Below are positions 1 through 8,187 of a stretch of DNA of 64,000 nt, in pieces. Location of the stretch: the NCBI RefSeq assembly GCF_022601975.1, contig NZ_JAKVIR010000003.1, forward strand, positions 124,001 to 188,000. The letters run 5' to 3'. Both the position numbers and the translations under genes were made by a program. Numbering within the stretch: position 1 is the stretch's first letter; every line of letters starts with the position of its first letter. This DNA is from Pontibacter sp. E15-1. Lineage in GTDB: Bacteria; Bacteroidota; Bacteroidia; Cytophagales; Hymenobacteraceae. The notes under the pieces were generated by a model. The model had not been told where the DNA came from. It saw only the letters and a program-made list of their open reading frames with translations, and did not search any database.

Positions 1-328
1 GATCGACAAGAAAAAGGACATCGCCATACTGGCCTCCATGGGGGCCACAGCCACCACCATTCGCAACGTGTTTCTGATGGAGGGCGCGCTGGTGGCCTTT
101 ATCGGGGCGGCGTATGGCCTGACAACCGGCATGCTGATCTGCAACCTGCAGCAGTCGTTTGGGCTGGTGAGCATGGGTATGGCCACGTCGGTGGTGGAGG
201 CATACCCTGTGAAGATGGAGGTAGAGGACTTTGTGATGACCGGGGTGGCCATCATCGTGATCACGCTGCTGGTCTCTATCCGGCCTGCCCGGAAGGCCGC
301 CGCCCTGTCGGTGCGCGAGAACCTGTAG
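1..328 (+). CDS. ABC transporter permease, FtsX/LolE-like, C-terminal part
   Basis: The gene begins before the window; its frame is open from base 2 to a TAG at 326-328. The 108 visible residues hold a hydrophobic stretch near residues 22-45, a short periplasmic-type stretch, a last membrane segment (VAIIVITLLVSI) and the usual family ending RPARKAAALSVREN. This matches the C-terminal FtsX domain of LolC/LolE-type permeases, which help an ATPase release lipoproteins from the inner membrane. The preceding KKKDIAILASMGA is the conserved cytoplasmic 'coupling' region of this family. It could also be a MacB-like permease; the N-terminus needed to decide is missing. Confidence 0.85.
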   Translation, partial: IDKKKDIAILASMGATATTIRNVFLMEGALVAFIGAAYGLTTGMLICNLQQSFGLVSMGMATSVVEAYPVKMEVEDFVMTGVAIIVITLLVSIRPARKAAALSVRENL

Positions 329-496
329 CGTGCTTTTCCCTGCGCGGGAGGTGGTATGGCCGGTGGTGGTGCGTGCTGCCGGAGGCCCGGCTATAGGCAT
401 TCGCCTATGTTTTACAGGCATCCGTCCTGCTCTTTAGCCAGCCCGGCGAAAAGGGGGTTTCTTCATAGGAATTAAGACCTAATAAGGTTAGATTTG

Positions 497-3451
497 ATGC
501 CTCAAACTGTTTTTGGCATGAAAGTCTACACCACACAGCCGTTTCAGGTTATTTACTCGCTCTTCGAGCACGAATACCTGGGGTATCTGTTTGAATCTTT
601 CGTGGTGCAGGTCAATTCCAAAGGCCAGCTTACGTTACAGCACCAGAACATCTCCTCAAAAAACGCGGACGAGTTTGCCTCCCGCCTCGACCCCGACGAT
701 TTCAGGCTCATCAACCTGATCGATCAGATCCAGCAGGACGCTGTGCTCAAGCGTTTCTCGTCGAAGCGCATGACCCCCGTGGATTTCTTCCTGAAGGTAT
801 ACGACCCGGAGAAGGGCGACAAGGCGCTGCAGGAAACCATCAGCCACCATATACAGGGGCGCATGGGCAAGGTGCTGGACCTGCTCCGGCACAACAAGAT
901 GACCTTTATCATGGGCAAAGACGGCGAGCCTACCTGGAAGCGCATCCAGATTGCCCCCGAAAAGGCGACGGTGCTGTTCCATTTCATGCGCAACACCGAC
1001 AACACGCATTACTTCCCGACGATAAAATACGAGGGCCTGAAGCTGGATTTCCAGTACCGGAACGCCTCCCTGATCTGCTATGAGCCTGCCTGGCTGATGG
1101 TGAACGACGTGGTGTACAGCTTCGAGAAAGAGGTGGACGGCAAAAAGCTGCAGCCCTTCCTCAACAAGCGCTTTATCGTGGTGCCCCGCTCGGTGGAGGA
1201 GAACTACTACCGCAAGTTCGTGGCCCCGCTGGTAGAGTCGTTCGACGTGCACGCCAAAGGCTTCGCTATTCAGGCGGAGCGCTACGAGCCAAGCCCCTGC
1301 CTGACCTTTTCGGAGATTTCGGCCGCAGAGGCGGCTCCCGTGGCAAAGGCAGGCGAGGCCAGGGCCGAGCGCGGCATGCTGTCATCCGGCAAAATTCGCT
1401 TTGAGCTCTCGTTTATGTATGGCACCTACATGGTGCACACCCAGGCGGCGGGCAAGCGCATCAGCGTGAGCATGGAGAAAACAGCGGACTCCTACATCTT
1501 CCACAAACTCATGCGCGACCTGAGCCACGAGAAAACATTCACGAAGGAGCTGCAAAAGCGCGGGCTGGAGGTGAAGAACGGGCAGGCCATGCTGGAGAAA
1601 AGCGACGCCTTTGCGTGGCTGAGCAATAACCTGTCGGCGCTGGAGGCGCAGGGCTTCGCGGTGCGGCAGCTGGCCCAAAGCGGCAAGAACTACTTTATCG
1701 GGGAGATCACACTGGAGGTGGGCATCACGGAGAAAAACGACTGGTTCGACATCTACGGCACGGTGCGCTTCGGCGAGTTCACGATCCCGTTCATCCGGCT
1801 CAAAAACCACATCCTCACCAAAAACAGCGAGTTTCTGCTGCCCAATGGGCAGGTGGCTATTATACCCGAGGAGTGGTTTACGCAGTATATCGAGCTGTTT
1901 GCCTTTTCGGAGGGCGACGACCAGCTGACGCTGAAGAAGCACCACATGGCCTTGGTGAACGACCTGGAGCAGGGCAACCTGGCCACCGTCACCATGTCGC
2001 GGAAGCTGGAGAAGCTCCGCACCTTCGACACCATAGAAGACCAGCCCCTGCCTGTCGGTTTTATGGGTGAGCTGCGCCCCTACCAGAAAGCGGGGTATAA
2101 CTGGCTGCATTTTGTGCAGAACTACAAGTTCGGCGGCTGCCTGGCCGACGATATGGGCCTCGGGAAAACTGTGCAGACGCTGGCCATGCTGCAGCACCGC
2201 AAGGAAAGTGGCGCCGGCGCGGCTACCCTGCTGGCCATGCCCACCTCGCTAGTGTATAACTGGATGAATGAGGCCCAGAAGTTTACGCCCAGCCTGCGCA
2301 TCCTGACCTATACCGGCACTTACCGCGACAAAAACGTGGAGCAGTTTCAGGATTACGATGTGATCCTGACATCCTATGGCATCGTGCGCCTCGACGCGGA
2401 GCTGCTCAGAACATATTACTTCGACTATATCATCCTGGACGAGTCGCAGGCAATCAAGAACCCCGACTCCAGCACCTCGCGCGCCGTCCGCTCGCTCAAG
2501 TCGCGGCACCGCCTCATCCTGACGGGCACGCCGGTCGAGAACAGCACCATGGACCTGTGGGCGCAGATGTCGTTCATCAACCCCGGCCTGCTGGGCAACC
2601 AGCACTTCTTCCGGAAGGAGTTTCTGAAGCCGATCGAGAAGGAGAAGGACGAGCACAAAACCCGCCGGCTGCACGCCCTCATCAAGCCGTTCATCCTGCG
2701 CAGGCACAAGTCGCAGGTGGCCAAGGAGCTGCCCGAGAAGATCGAGCATATATCCTTCTGCAAGATGACGGTGGAGCAGGAGCAGGCCTACGAAGAGACA
2801 AAATCATACTACCGCAACAAGATCCTGACCAACCTGGAGGAGCACGGGCCGGGCAACACGCAGTTTATGCTCTTGCAGGGCCTCACCAAGCTGCGCCAGA
2901 TTGCCAACCACCCCCAAATGACGGACGCGGGCTACGAAGGCGAGTCCGGGAAGCTGAAGGAAGTGTTGCGGATGACGAAGAACATCGTGGCGAAAGGGCA
3001 CAAGGTTTTGATATTCAGCCAGTTTGTAAAGCACCTCGACATTGTGCGCAAAGTGTTGGACGAGCGGGGCATTGTGTACGCATACCTGGACGGCAACACC
3101 AAGAACCGGCAGCAGCAGGTAGAGCGCTTCCAGGAGGACGAAAGCATCCAGGTGTTCCTGATCTCGCTAAAGGCGGGGGGCGTTGGCCTGAACCTGACCG
3201 CGGCGGACTACGTGTTTATCCTGGACCCCTGGTGGAACCCGGCCGTGGAGGCGCAGGCCGTGGACCGCGCGCACCGCATCGGGCAACGGAACACGGTGTT
3301 TACCTATAAGTTTATCACCAAAGACACGGTGGAGGAAAAGATACTGGCGCTGCAGAACCGCAAGATCCAACTGGTAACCGACCTGATCAGCACCGATGAG
3401 ACCATCATCAAGAGCCTGACGAAGGAGGATATCGACAATTTGCTTAGTTAA
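497..3451 (+). CDS. SNF2/DEAD-box family helicase
   Basis: Large (984 aa) protein with a helicase core in its C-terminal half. Visible motifs are Walker A in DDMGLGKTVQTL (about residue 555), the DEAH-type box as DESQ (about 650), motif III LTGTPVENS, and motifs V-VI in LKAGGVGLNLT...AVDRAHRIGQ (about 905-930). These define Swi2/Snf2 ATPases that translocate on DNA and remodel protein-DNA complexes. The N-terminal ~500 residues resemble the poorly characterised region of bacterial SNF2 proteins; I see no SWIM zinc motif. ATG at 497 is preferred over the in-frame TTG three bases earlier. It stands alone, with long intergenic gaps on both sides. Confidence 0.95.
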   Translation: MPQTVFGMKVYTTQPFQVIYSLFEHEYLGYLFESFVVQVNSKGQLTLQHQNISSKNADEFASRLDPDDFRLINLIDQIQQDAVLKRFSSKRMTPVDFFLKVYDPEKGDKALQETISHHIQGRMGKVLDLLRHNKMTFIMGKDGEPTWKRIQIAPEKATVLFHFMRNTDNTHYFPTIKYEGLKLDFQYRNASLICYEPAWLMVNDVVYSFEKEVDGKKLQPFLNKRFIVVPRSVEENYYRKFVAPLVESFDVHAKGFAIQAERYEPSPCLTFSEISAAEAAPVAKAGEARAERGMLSSGKIRFELSFMYGTYMVHTQAAGKRISVSMEKTADSYIFHKLMRDLSHEKTFTKELQKRGLEVKNGQAMLEKSDAFAWLSNNLSALEAQGFAVRQLAQSGKNYFIGEITLEVGITEKNDWFDIYGTVRFGEFTIPFIRLKNHILTKNSEFLLPNGQVAIIPEEWFTQYIELFAFSEGDDQLTLKKHHMALVNDLEQGNLATVTMSRKLEKLRTFDTIEDQPLPVGFMGELRPYQKAGYNWLHFVQNYKFGGCLADDMGLGKTVQTLAMLQHRKESGAGAATLLAMPTSLVYNWMNEAQKFTPSLRILTYTGTYRDKNVEQFQDYDVILTSYGIVRLDAELLRTYYFDYIILDESQAIKNPDSSTSRAVRSLKSRHRLILTGTPVENSTMDLWAQMSFINPGLLGNQHFFRKEFLKPIEKEKDEHKTRRLHALIKPFILRRHKSQVAKELPEKIEHISFCKMTVEQEQAYEETKSYYRNKILTNLEEHGPGNTQFMLLQGLTKLRQIANHPQMTDAGYEGESGKLKEVLRMTKNIVAKGHKVLIFSQFVKHLDIVRKVLDERGIVYAYLDGNTKNRQQQVERFQEDESIQVFLISLKAGGVGLNLTAADYVFILDPWWNPAVEAQAVDRAHRIGQRNTVFTYKFITKDTVEEKILALQNRKIQLVTDLISTDETIIKSLTKEDIDNLLS

Positions 3452-3453
3452 TA

Positions 3454-3615
3454 GAATTGTTGGTTGCTGGTTGTTGATTCGGCAGGAAGTATAAGTTAGG
3501 CCGCTTCCCGTATACCCTATCTGGCGCAAGCGTCCGCTTGTGCCCGTAAGGTAACGACCGCGATTAGATGCTCGCGCCGGAGAAACAACAACCAACAATC
3601 AGCAACTAACAATTC
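3454..3615. repeat. Inverted-repeat element with TTGTTG / CAACAA ends
   Basis: The left arm at 3454-3480 and right arm at 3586-3615 are imperfect reverse complements (about 24 of 27 positions agree). The inside holds a separate 22-nt hairpin at 3523-3544 (GGCGCAAGCG, two-base loop, CGCTTGTGCC, one G-T pair). The right arm runs on as CAACAATC/AGCAATT words to within a few bases of the next start codon. Similar words occur before three other genes in the window. It looks like a small intergenic mobile or structural repeat. Confidence 0.6.
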
Positions 3616-3635
3616 AACAATCAGCAATTTATCAG

Positions 3636-4079
3636 ATGCGCCTTCACCTCAAAACCAACGTGCAGCAAGATTTCCTGACCGTGTTCAACGCGTTCGACGA
3701 ACAGCTGTTCCGGAAACTGTCGCCGCCTTACCCGCGCATGAAGCTGCTGCGCTTCGATGGCTCCGAGCCCGGCGATGTGGTGGAGGTAGAGTTGCAGACA
3801 GGTATAAAATCGTTTCGCTGGACCAGCCATATCATGGAGAGGCAAGTGACGGATACGGAGGCGTATTTCGTGGACCAGGGCCAGCAGTTGCCCCCTCCCC
3901 TGCGCTACTGGCACCACAAGCACCTCGTCGCCAAAAACGGCAGTGGCGCTGTGGTGCACGACATCATCACGTATAGCACCGGACACAAGTGGCTCGACCT
4001 GCTGCTCTTCCCGCTTATGCTGGCGCAGTTTGGCATGCGAAAACCGGTTTACAGAAAGGTGTTTAGCCGCGAGCAGTAA
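3636..4079 (+). CDS. SRPBCC-like (START/Bet v1 fold) protein
   Basis: A 147-residue soluble protein with no signal peptide. The pattern of a short N-terminal strand, two helices, a long beta sheet (KSFRWTSHIMERQVTD, AYFVDQGQ) and a C-terminal amphipathic helix ending in LLFPLMLAQFGMR fits the SRPBCC ligand-binding fold. Small SRPBCC proteins often neighbour carotenoid genes in Bacteroidota, and this gene lies 119 bp before crtD on the same strand, so a role with hydrophobic carotenoid intermediates is possible. That role is inferred from position only; no catalytic residues can be named. Confidence 0.7.
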   Translation: MRLHLKTNVQQDFLTVFNAFDEQLFRKLSPPYPRMKLLRFDGSEPGDVVEVELQTGIKSFRWTSHIMERQVTDTEAYFVDQGQQLPPPLRYWHHKHLVAKNGSGAVVHDIITYSTGHKWLDLLLFPLMLAQFGMRKPVYRKVFSREQ

Positions 4080-4198
4080 CGGACTTTCGGGACAAGGGCT
4101 CGCCCTGAACAGAGAAGCTTGTCGGGCGGATTTTGCAAAACCTTTTCCGGTGGCCGTAGTTAGCTGTGTACAGGATTTTAAATTGCGTACAGGGAGGT

Positions 4199-5683
4199 AT
4201 GAAGAAAGCAGCCATCGTCGGAGCAGGCATCGGAGGGATTGCCGCTGCCATCCGGTTAGCCCTAAAAGGCTATCTGGTGACGGTATATGAGGCAAACGAC
4301 AGCTTTGGCGGCAAGATGCAGGAGTTCTGGCTGGGCAAGTACCGATTCGATGCAGGCCCTTCGCTGTTTACGCTCCCCCACCTGGTGGATGAGCTGTTTG
4401 AGATGGCAGGCCGCAAGCCCCAGGCATACTTCACCTATACCCGCCTCAATCCCATCACGCACTACTTCTGGCCCGACGGCAGTCAGCTGAAGGCCTATGC
4501 CGACCCGGAGGATTTTGCCCGCGAGGCAGCACAGAAGCTGGGTGTGCCGGAGCACGACGTGCGCGAGGTGCTGGCCAGCAGCAAGCGCCTCTACAACGGC
4601 ACCGCCGACACCTTTCTGCACAAATCGCTGCACAAAACAGGCACCTACCTGAGCGCGGATATACTAAAGGCGCTGGGCTGCCTCTCCGACCTGGGCCTGG
4701 GCACCACCATGCACAAAGCCAACGCAAAGAAGTTTACTGATCCGCGCTTCGTGCAGCTGCTAGACCGCTTTGCCACGTACAACGGCTCCGACCCCTACCA
4801 GGCACCAGGCACGCTCAACATCATCCCGCACCTGGAGCACAACATCGGGGCATTTTACCCAAAGGGGGGTATGTATGCCATTGCAGCGAGTCTGGTAAAG
4901 CTGGCGGAGGAACTGGGCGTTGAGTTCCGGTATACCGAGGCGGTGGAGCAGATCGTGGCGCTGGCGGGCAAAGTGATGAGCGTGAAGACGAAGCACGGCA
5001 ACTACAACGCCGATGTGGTGGTGAGCAACATGGATGTGGTGCCTACCTACCGCAAGCTGCTCCCCGACCATCCAGCACCCGAGAAAACACTGGCACAGCC
5101 GCGCTCCAGCTCGGCCCTGATCTTTTACTGGGGCATCAGCAAGCAGTTCCGGCAGCTGCACCTGCACAATATTTTCTTCAGCGAGGATTACAAAGCCGAG
5201 TTTGAGCACATCTTCCGGCACAAGACCATCAGTCCGGACCCCACCGTGTATGTTAATGTCACCTCCAAGCAGGAGGCTGCGGATGCGCCACCGGGCTGCG
5301 AGAACTGGTTTGTGATGGTAAACGTGCCCCACAACCAGGGGCAGGACTGGCGCCAGCTGATTGCTGCCACGCGAGCCAGCGTGCTTAAAAAACTAAGCCG
5401 GATGCTGCAGACCGACATTGAACCGCTCATTGAGCAGGAACAAGTGCTGGACCCGCTGCAGATTGAGCGCCATACCTCCTCTTTTGCGGGTGCCCTGTAT
5501 GGCAGCAGTTCCAACAATATGATGGCGGCTTTTTTACGGCATCCCAACTTCAGCACGCAGATCGAAGGCCTGTACTTTTGTGGCGGTAGCGTGCATCCGG
5601 GGGGAGGCGTGCCGCTCTGCCTGCTCTCGGCCAGAATTGTGGGCCAGCTCGTGCCTGCCGTCATGCCCATCGAAGACATATAA
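4199..5683 (+). CDS. crtD: Carotenoid desaturase, probably 1-hydroxycarotenoid 3,4-desaturase
   Basis: An FAD-dependent amine-oxidase-fold enzyme of 494 aa. The N-terminal dinucleotide motif is AIVGAGIGGIAAAIRLALKG followed by an acidic residue closing the Rossmann fold (VYEAN). The C-terminus carries the CrtI-family FAD motif GLYFCGGSVHPGGGVPLCLL. It is very likely a CrtI/CrtD desaturase acting on membrane carotenoids. CrtD rather than phytoene desaturase is inferred because the next gene, 3 bp downstream, is a cruF-type 1,2-hydratase, its usual partner. ATG 4199 is chosen because the protein then starts directly at the FAD motif (MKKAAIVGAG) and an AGGGAGG tract lies just before it; an in-frame upstream ATG at 4166 is less likely. 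Confidence 0.88.
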   Translation: MKKAAIVGAGIGGIAAAIRLALKGYLVTVYEANDSFGGKMQEFWLGKYRFDAGPSLFTLPHLVDELFEMAGRKPQAYFTYTRLNPITHYFWPDGSQLKAYADPEDFAREAAQKLGVPEHDVREVLASSKRLYNGTADTFLHKSLHKTGTYLSADILKALGCLSDLGLGTTMHKANAKKFTDPRFVQLLDRFATYNGSDPYQAPGTLNIIPHLEHNIGAFYPKGGMYAIAASLVKLAEELGVEFRYTEAVEQIVALAGKVMSVKTKHGNYNADVVVSNMDVVPTYRKLLPDHPAPEKTLAQPRSSSALIFYWGISKQFRQLHLHNIFFSEDYKAEFEHIFRHKTISPDPTVYVNVTSKQEAADAPPGCENWFVMVNVPHNQGQDWRQLIAATRASVLKKLSRMLQTDIEPLIEQEQVLDPLQIERHTSSFAGALYGSSSNNMMAAFLRHPNFSTQIEGLYFCGGSVHPGGGVPLCLLSARIVGQLVPAVMPIEDI

Positions 5684-5686
5684 ACA

Positions 5687-6370
5687 ATGCCTGATACCAC
5701 TAGAAAAACATCCCCTGCGCCGCGCACAGCCTACTGGTATAAGCAGTATACCCTGCCGCTGGCAGTGGCGGTGCTGCTTATTTTCCATGCCGTAGGGGTA
5801 TGGGGCTTGCTGTACAGCAGTGACCCCGCGTCCTTTCAGCGGCTCACGCCCATGAACCTGCTGCTCACGAATGCCCTGCTCTTTGGCTTCCACCGGAATT
5901 GGAACAAGGCATTTTTGCTGTTTGCGGTCGTGGTGGCAAGCACAGGCTTTCTGGCGGAGGTCTTGGGGGTGCATACCGGGCTGCTGTTCGGCAACTATAG
6001 CTATGGCGCGGCCTTGGGCCCCAAGCTGTGGGAGGTGCCGCTGCTGATCGGCCTGAACTGGCTGATGCTGGTGTACAGCACCGGCCATATCAGCAACCTG
6101 GCCAGGCTGCCCTGGCTGGCAAAGGCAGGTATAGGCGCCCTGCTGATGGTGGTGCTGGACTACTTTATCGAGCCTGTTGCCATGCAGTATGATTTCTGGA
6201 GCTGGCAGGCGGGGCATATACCGGTGTCTAACTTTGTGGGCTGGTTTGGGGTGGCGCTGCTGCTGCAGGTTTATTTCCAGAAAGCCTCTTTTTTTAAGCA
6301 CAACAAAATTGCCCCTTGGGTATACCTGGTGCAACTGCTCTTTTTTATCTGCCTCTACAGCACGCTGTAG
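5687..6370 (+). CDS. cruF: Carotenoid 1,2-hydratase, CruF family
   Basis: A 227-aa integral membrane protein with about six to seven hydrophobic segments and the conserved family stretches LLFGNYSYG and DYFIEPVAMQYDFWSW. This is the DUF422/CruF family, which adds water across the 1,2 double bond of acyclic ends such as that of gamma-carotene. With crtD 3 bp upstream it should make 1'-hydroxy-3',4'-didehydro carotenoids, as in the saproxanthin/flexixanthin-type pigments of pink or orange Bacteroidota. The ATG follows the crtD stop directly, so the two are co-transcribed and probably translationally coupled. The rest of the pathway (crtB, crtI, crtY, crtZ) is not in the window. Confidence 0.88.
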   Translation: MPDTTRKTSPAPRTAYWYKQYTLPLAVAVLLIFHAVGVWGLLYSSDPASFQRLTPMNLLLTNALLFGFHRNWNKAFLLFAVVVASTGFLAEVLGVHTGLLFGNYSYGAALGPKLWEVPLLIGLNWLMLVYSTGHISNLARLPWLAKAGIGALLMVVLDYFIEPVAMQYDFWSWQAGHIPVSNFVGWFGVALLLQVYFQKASFFKHNKIAPWVYLVQLLFFICLYSTL

Positions 6371-6423
6371 GATTTTATACAAACGGTTGCGCTGAGGGCT
6401 TTAGGAAATAGTCTGGAGAAAGT

Positions 6424-6431
6424 TATATTTG
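6424..6431 (+). promoter_or_regulatory. Bacteroidota -7 promoter element (TATATTTG)
   Basis: TATATTTG matches the TAnnTTTG element of Bacteroidota sigma-70 promoters and lies 93 bp before the TetR-type gene. I see no TTG at the usual 19-21 nt upstream, so this is a moderate call. Confidence 0.45.
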
Positions 6432-6524
6432 TAAGGTTTAAGAGTTAAGGAAGCGCTGAAGCTTGTTTGCAGCTCAACGCTTTGCGCGCACAGAGCCATA
6501 CTTCTATTTTGTAACGCATTTAGT

Positions 6525-7136
6525 ATGACACTATTAGAGACCATTCTGGAAGAGACGTTATCGATTTTCAAGGCCGAAGGGATTGAGGCCAACTCAGAAG
6601 AGGACCTGTTCAGGAAATTGGATATAAGGAAGTCGACCTACCATGAGCTGTTCCAGAACAAAGCAGAACTGGTGCGGCAGGTCGTTCTCTTCGACATAGA
6701 CAGGCAGAAGCGTGCCCTGGCGCAACTGCTCGCAGATGCCCAAAACCCGGTAGAAGAAATCATGTTCTTGATCCGCAACGGCGTGACCCAGATGCAGAAT
6801 ACCCACCCGCTCTACCTGACCGACGTGCAGCAGCACTATCCGGAGGCGTGGGCGCTGCTGCAGGATTATCTGGACAACTACGCGCAGCGCCTGAACGCAG
6901 AGGTTATCAACAGAGGTATCCTGCAAGGCTACTTCCGGAAGGATATAAACTTGCAGCTGGTCACCAAGATCATCCTGGAGCAGTTTTACATGATGATCAA
7001 CCCCGCCGTGTTTCCGCCGGAGCGGTATAACCTCTCCGAGGTGTTCCGGAGCATTTACCTATACTATGTGCGGGGCATCTGCACCGAGCAGGGCGGCAAG
7101 ATGGCCGAGGAGTATTTTGCGCAGAACAACCTGTAG
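6525..7136 (+). CDS. TetR/AcrR-like transcriptional regulator
   Basis: A 203-residue all-helical protein. Residues 1-50 form a TetR-type N-terminal helix-turn-helix (TILEETLSIFKAEGIEANSEEDLFRKLDIRKSTYHELFQNKAELV), a little diverged from the classical motif, and the rest is a helical ligand/dimer domain. It probably represses genes in response to a small ligand. It has its own upstream -7 box and sits 154 bp after cruF, so it may or may not control the carotenoid genes; no operator is evident. Confidence 0.75.
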   Translation: MTLLETILEETLSIFKAEGIEANSEEDLFRKLDIRKSTYHELFQNKAELVRQVVLFDIDRQKRALAQLLADAQNPVEEIMFLIRNGVTQMQNTHPLYLTDVQQHYPEAWALLQDYLDNYAQRLNAEVINRGILQGYFRKDINLQLVTKIILEQFYMMINPAVFPPERYNLSEVFRSIYLYYVRGICTEQGGKMAEEYFAQNNL

Positions 7137-7237
7137 CGGCATAACACAGGCCATGTGAGGTTGGCGATAGATAGCCGAGAGCAAGCGCAGATTCTCGGCA
7201 AATGCCCGATCCTCTCTGAGGGAGTTTTTTATAGACA

Positions 7238-7302
7238 GGCATACCCTAAAGGCGAAGGCCCGGCAAAGTTACATTGCCGGGCCTTCGCCTTTAGGGTATG
7301 CC
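7238..7302. terminator. Bidirectional terminator, 29-bp perfect stem
   Basis: Arms at 7238-7266 and 7274-7302 are exact reverse complements over 29 bases with a 7-nt loop. It lies between two convergent genes (the TetR-type gene and the DUF6952-like gene) and should serve both. There is no long T tract on either side, so termination would depend on the very strong stem. Confidence 0.75.
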
Positions 7303-7307
7303 ACAGG

Positions 7308-7550
7308 TTAGCTGATGGAGACGCGCACTTTTTTGGTGTACTCGCGCAGCGCGGTTTTAAAGTCGGTGCCGTTGTCTTGCATATCGTTCAGAATCCAGAC
7401 GGCGGCCAGCACGTGCGTCAGCTGCTCGCCTTCGTCTTCGCCCGCTACCTCAATGGCGGGTTGCTGCTCTTCCACGATGGCTTCTTCTGCGGCCATCAGC
7501 TCTTTTAGGCTATACTCTTCAACAAGTTTCTTGATTGCAGGGATTTTCAT
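7308..7550 (-). CDS. Small conserved acidic protein, DUF6952-like
   Basis: An 80-residue acidic cytosolic protein starting MKIPAIKKLVEEYSLKEL, with a Glu-rich middle and a C-terminal TALREYTKKVRVSIS. It lies 10 bp behind the thioredoxin gene and is clearly co-transcribed. Small proteins of this kind (I believe the family is DUF6952) accompany thioredoxins in many Bacteroidota. It has no cysteines, so a direct redox role is unlikely; a partner role for the thioredoxin is a guess. Confidence 0.7.
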   Translation of the reverse strand: MKIPAIKKLVEEYSLKELMAAEEAIVEEQQPAIEVAGEDEGEQLTHVLAAVWILNDMQDNGTDFKTALREYTKKVRVSIS

Positions 7551-7560
7551 GTGTGTTCAC

Positions 7561-7881
7561 TTAAGCGTCTAGTTTATGAATCAGTCCGCGCACGGCGTCT
7601 TCTTTGCTGGCGGCTAAAGTGTCTACCAGCTCACCGTTTTTGAAAACGGCGAAGAACGGCAGGTTGGTTACGCCGGCCATTTTGCGGGCTTCCGGGCTGT
7701 TCTCGGCGTTCACGTCCACGAAGGCGACGCTTGCGAACTGCTCATCATCAGACATGCGCTTAAACTTAGGGGAGAACAAACGGCAGTTGCCGCACCAGTC
7801 GGCGTAGTATTTCACTACTACTTTCGCGTTGGAGGTCAGTATTTCGTTAAAGTCGTTGTCGGTTGCAATTATGACGGCCAT
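7561..7881 (-). CDS. Thioredoxin family protein
   Basis: A 106-residue single thioredoxin fold with active site WCGNC (in YADWCGNCRLF, about residues 30-34), the buried cis-proline in TNLPFFAVF and no signal peptide, so it acts in the cytoplasm. CGNC in place of CGPC suggests a somewhat different redox potential from classical thioredoxin. It probably reduces disulfides in client proteins. It is first in a two-gene operon with the small protein downstream. A TAATTTTG -7 box is present on this strand at 7944-7951. Confidence 0.88.
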   Translation of the reverse strand: MAVIIATDNDFNEILTSNAKVVVKYYADWCGNCRLFSPKFKRMSDDEQFASVAFVDVNAENSPEARKMAGVTNLPFFAVFKNGELVDTLAASKEDAVRGLIHKLDA

Positions 7882-8156
7882 ATAAATTTGATGTTAGTAT
7901 GGTAAAAAAATCAATTAGGGGTACACTTAGAAGGTACTTGGTGCAAAATTACTTGTTTCTGGCGAAACACACAGCTTTCGGATTGCTATGGCAAAACAAG
8001 TTTACGGCCGCTTTGTTTAGTCCCTGCCCTATTGTGCGGGATTGGCACGGCTTGAAACTATAAAGGGTGCCGGCAAAGTTATAGGGGTGAATGATTTACG
8101 GCCATTGAACAACTTTACAGCCAAAATTGTATTAAAGAAACTACACTGCAATTTCG

Positions 8157-8164
8157 TATCTTTG
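8157..8164 (+). promoter_or_regulatory. -7 promoter element of prfA (TATCTTTG)
   Basis: TATCTTTG fits the Bacteroidota TAnnTTTG consensus and ends 23 bases before the prfA ATG. A TTG at 8127-8129 lies 27 nt upstream, more than the usual 19-21, so only the -7 box is convincing. Confidence 0.5.
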
Positions 8165-8187
8165 CAGTATAAAACCTGAGAAGAGCA

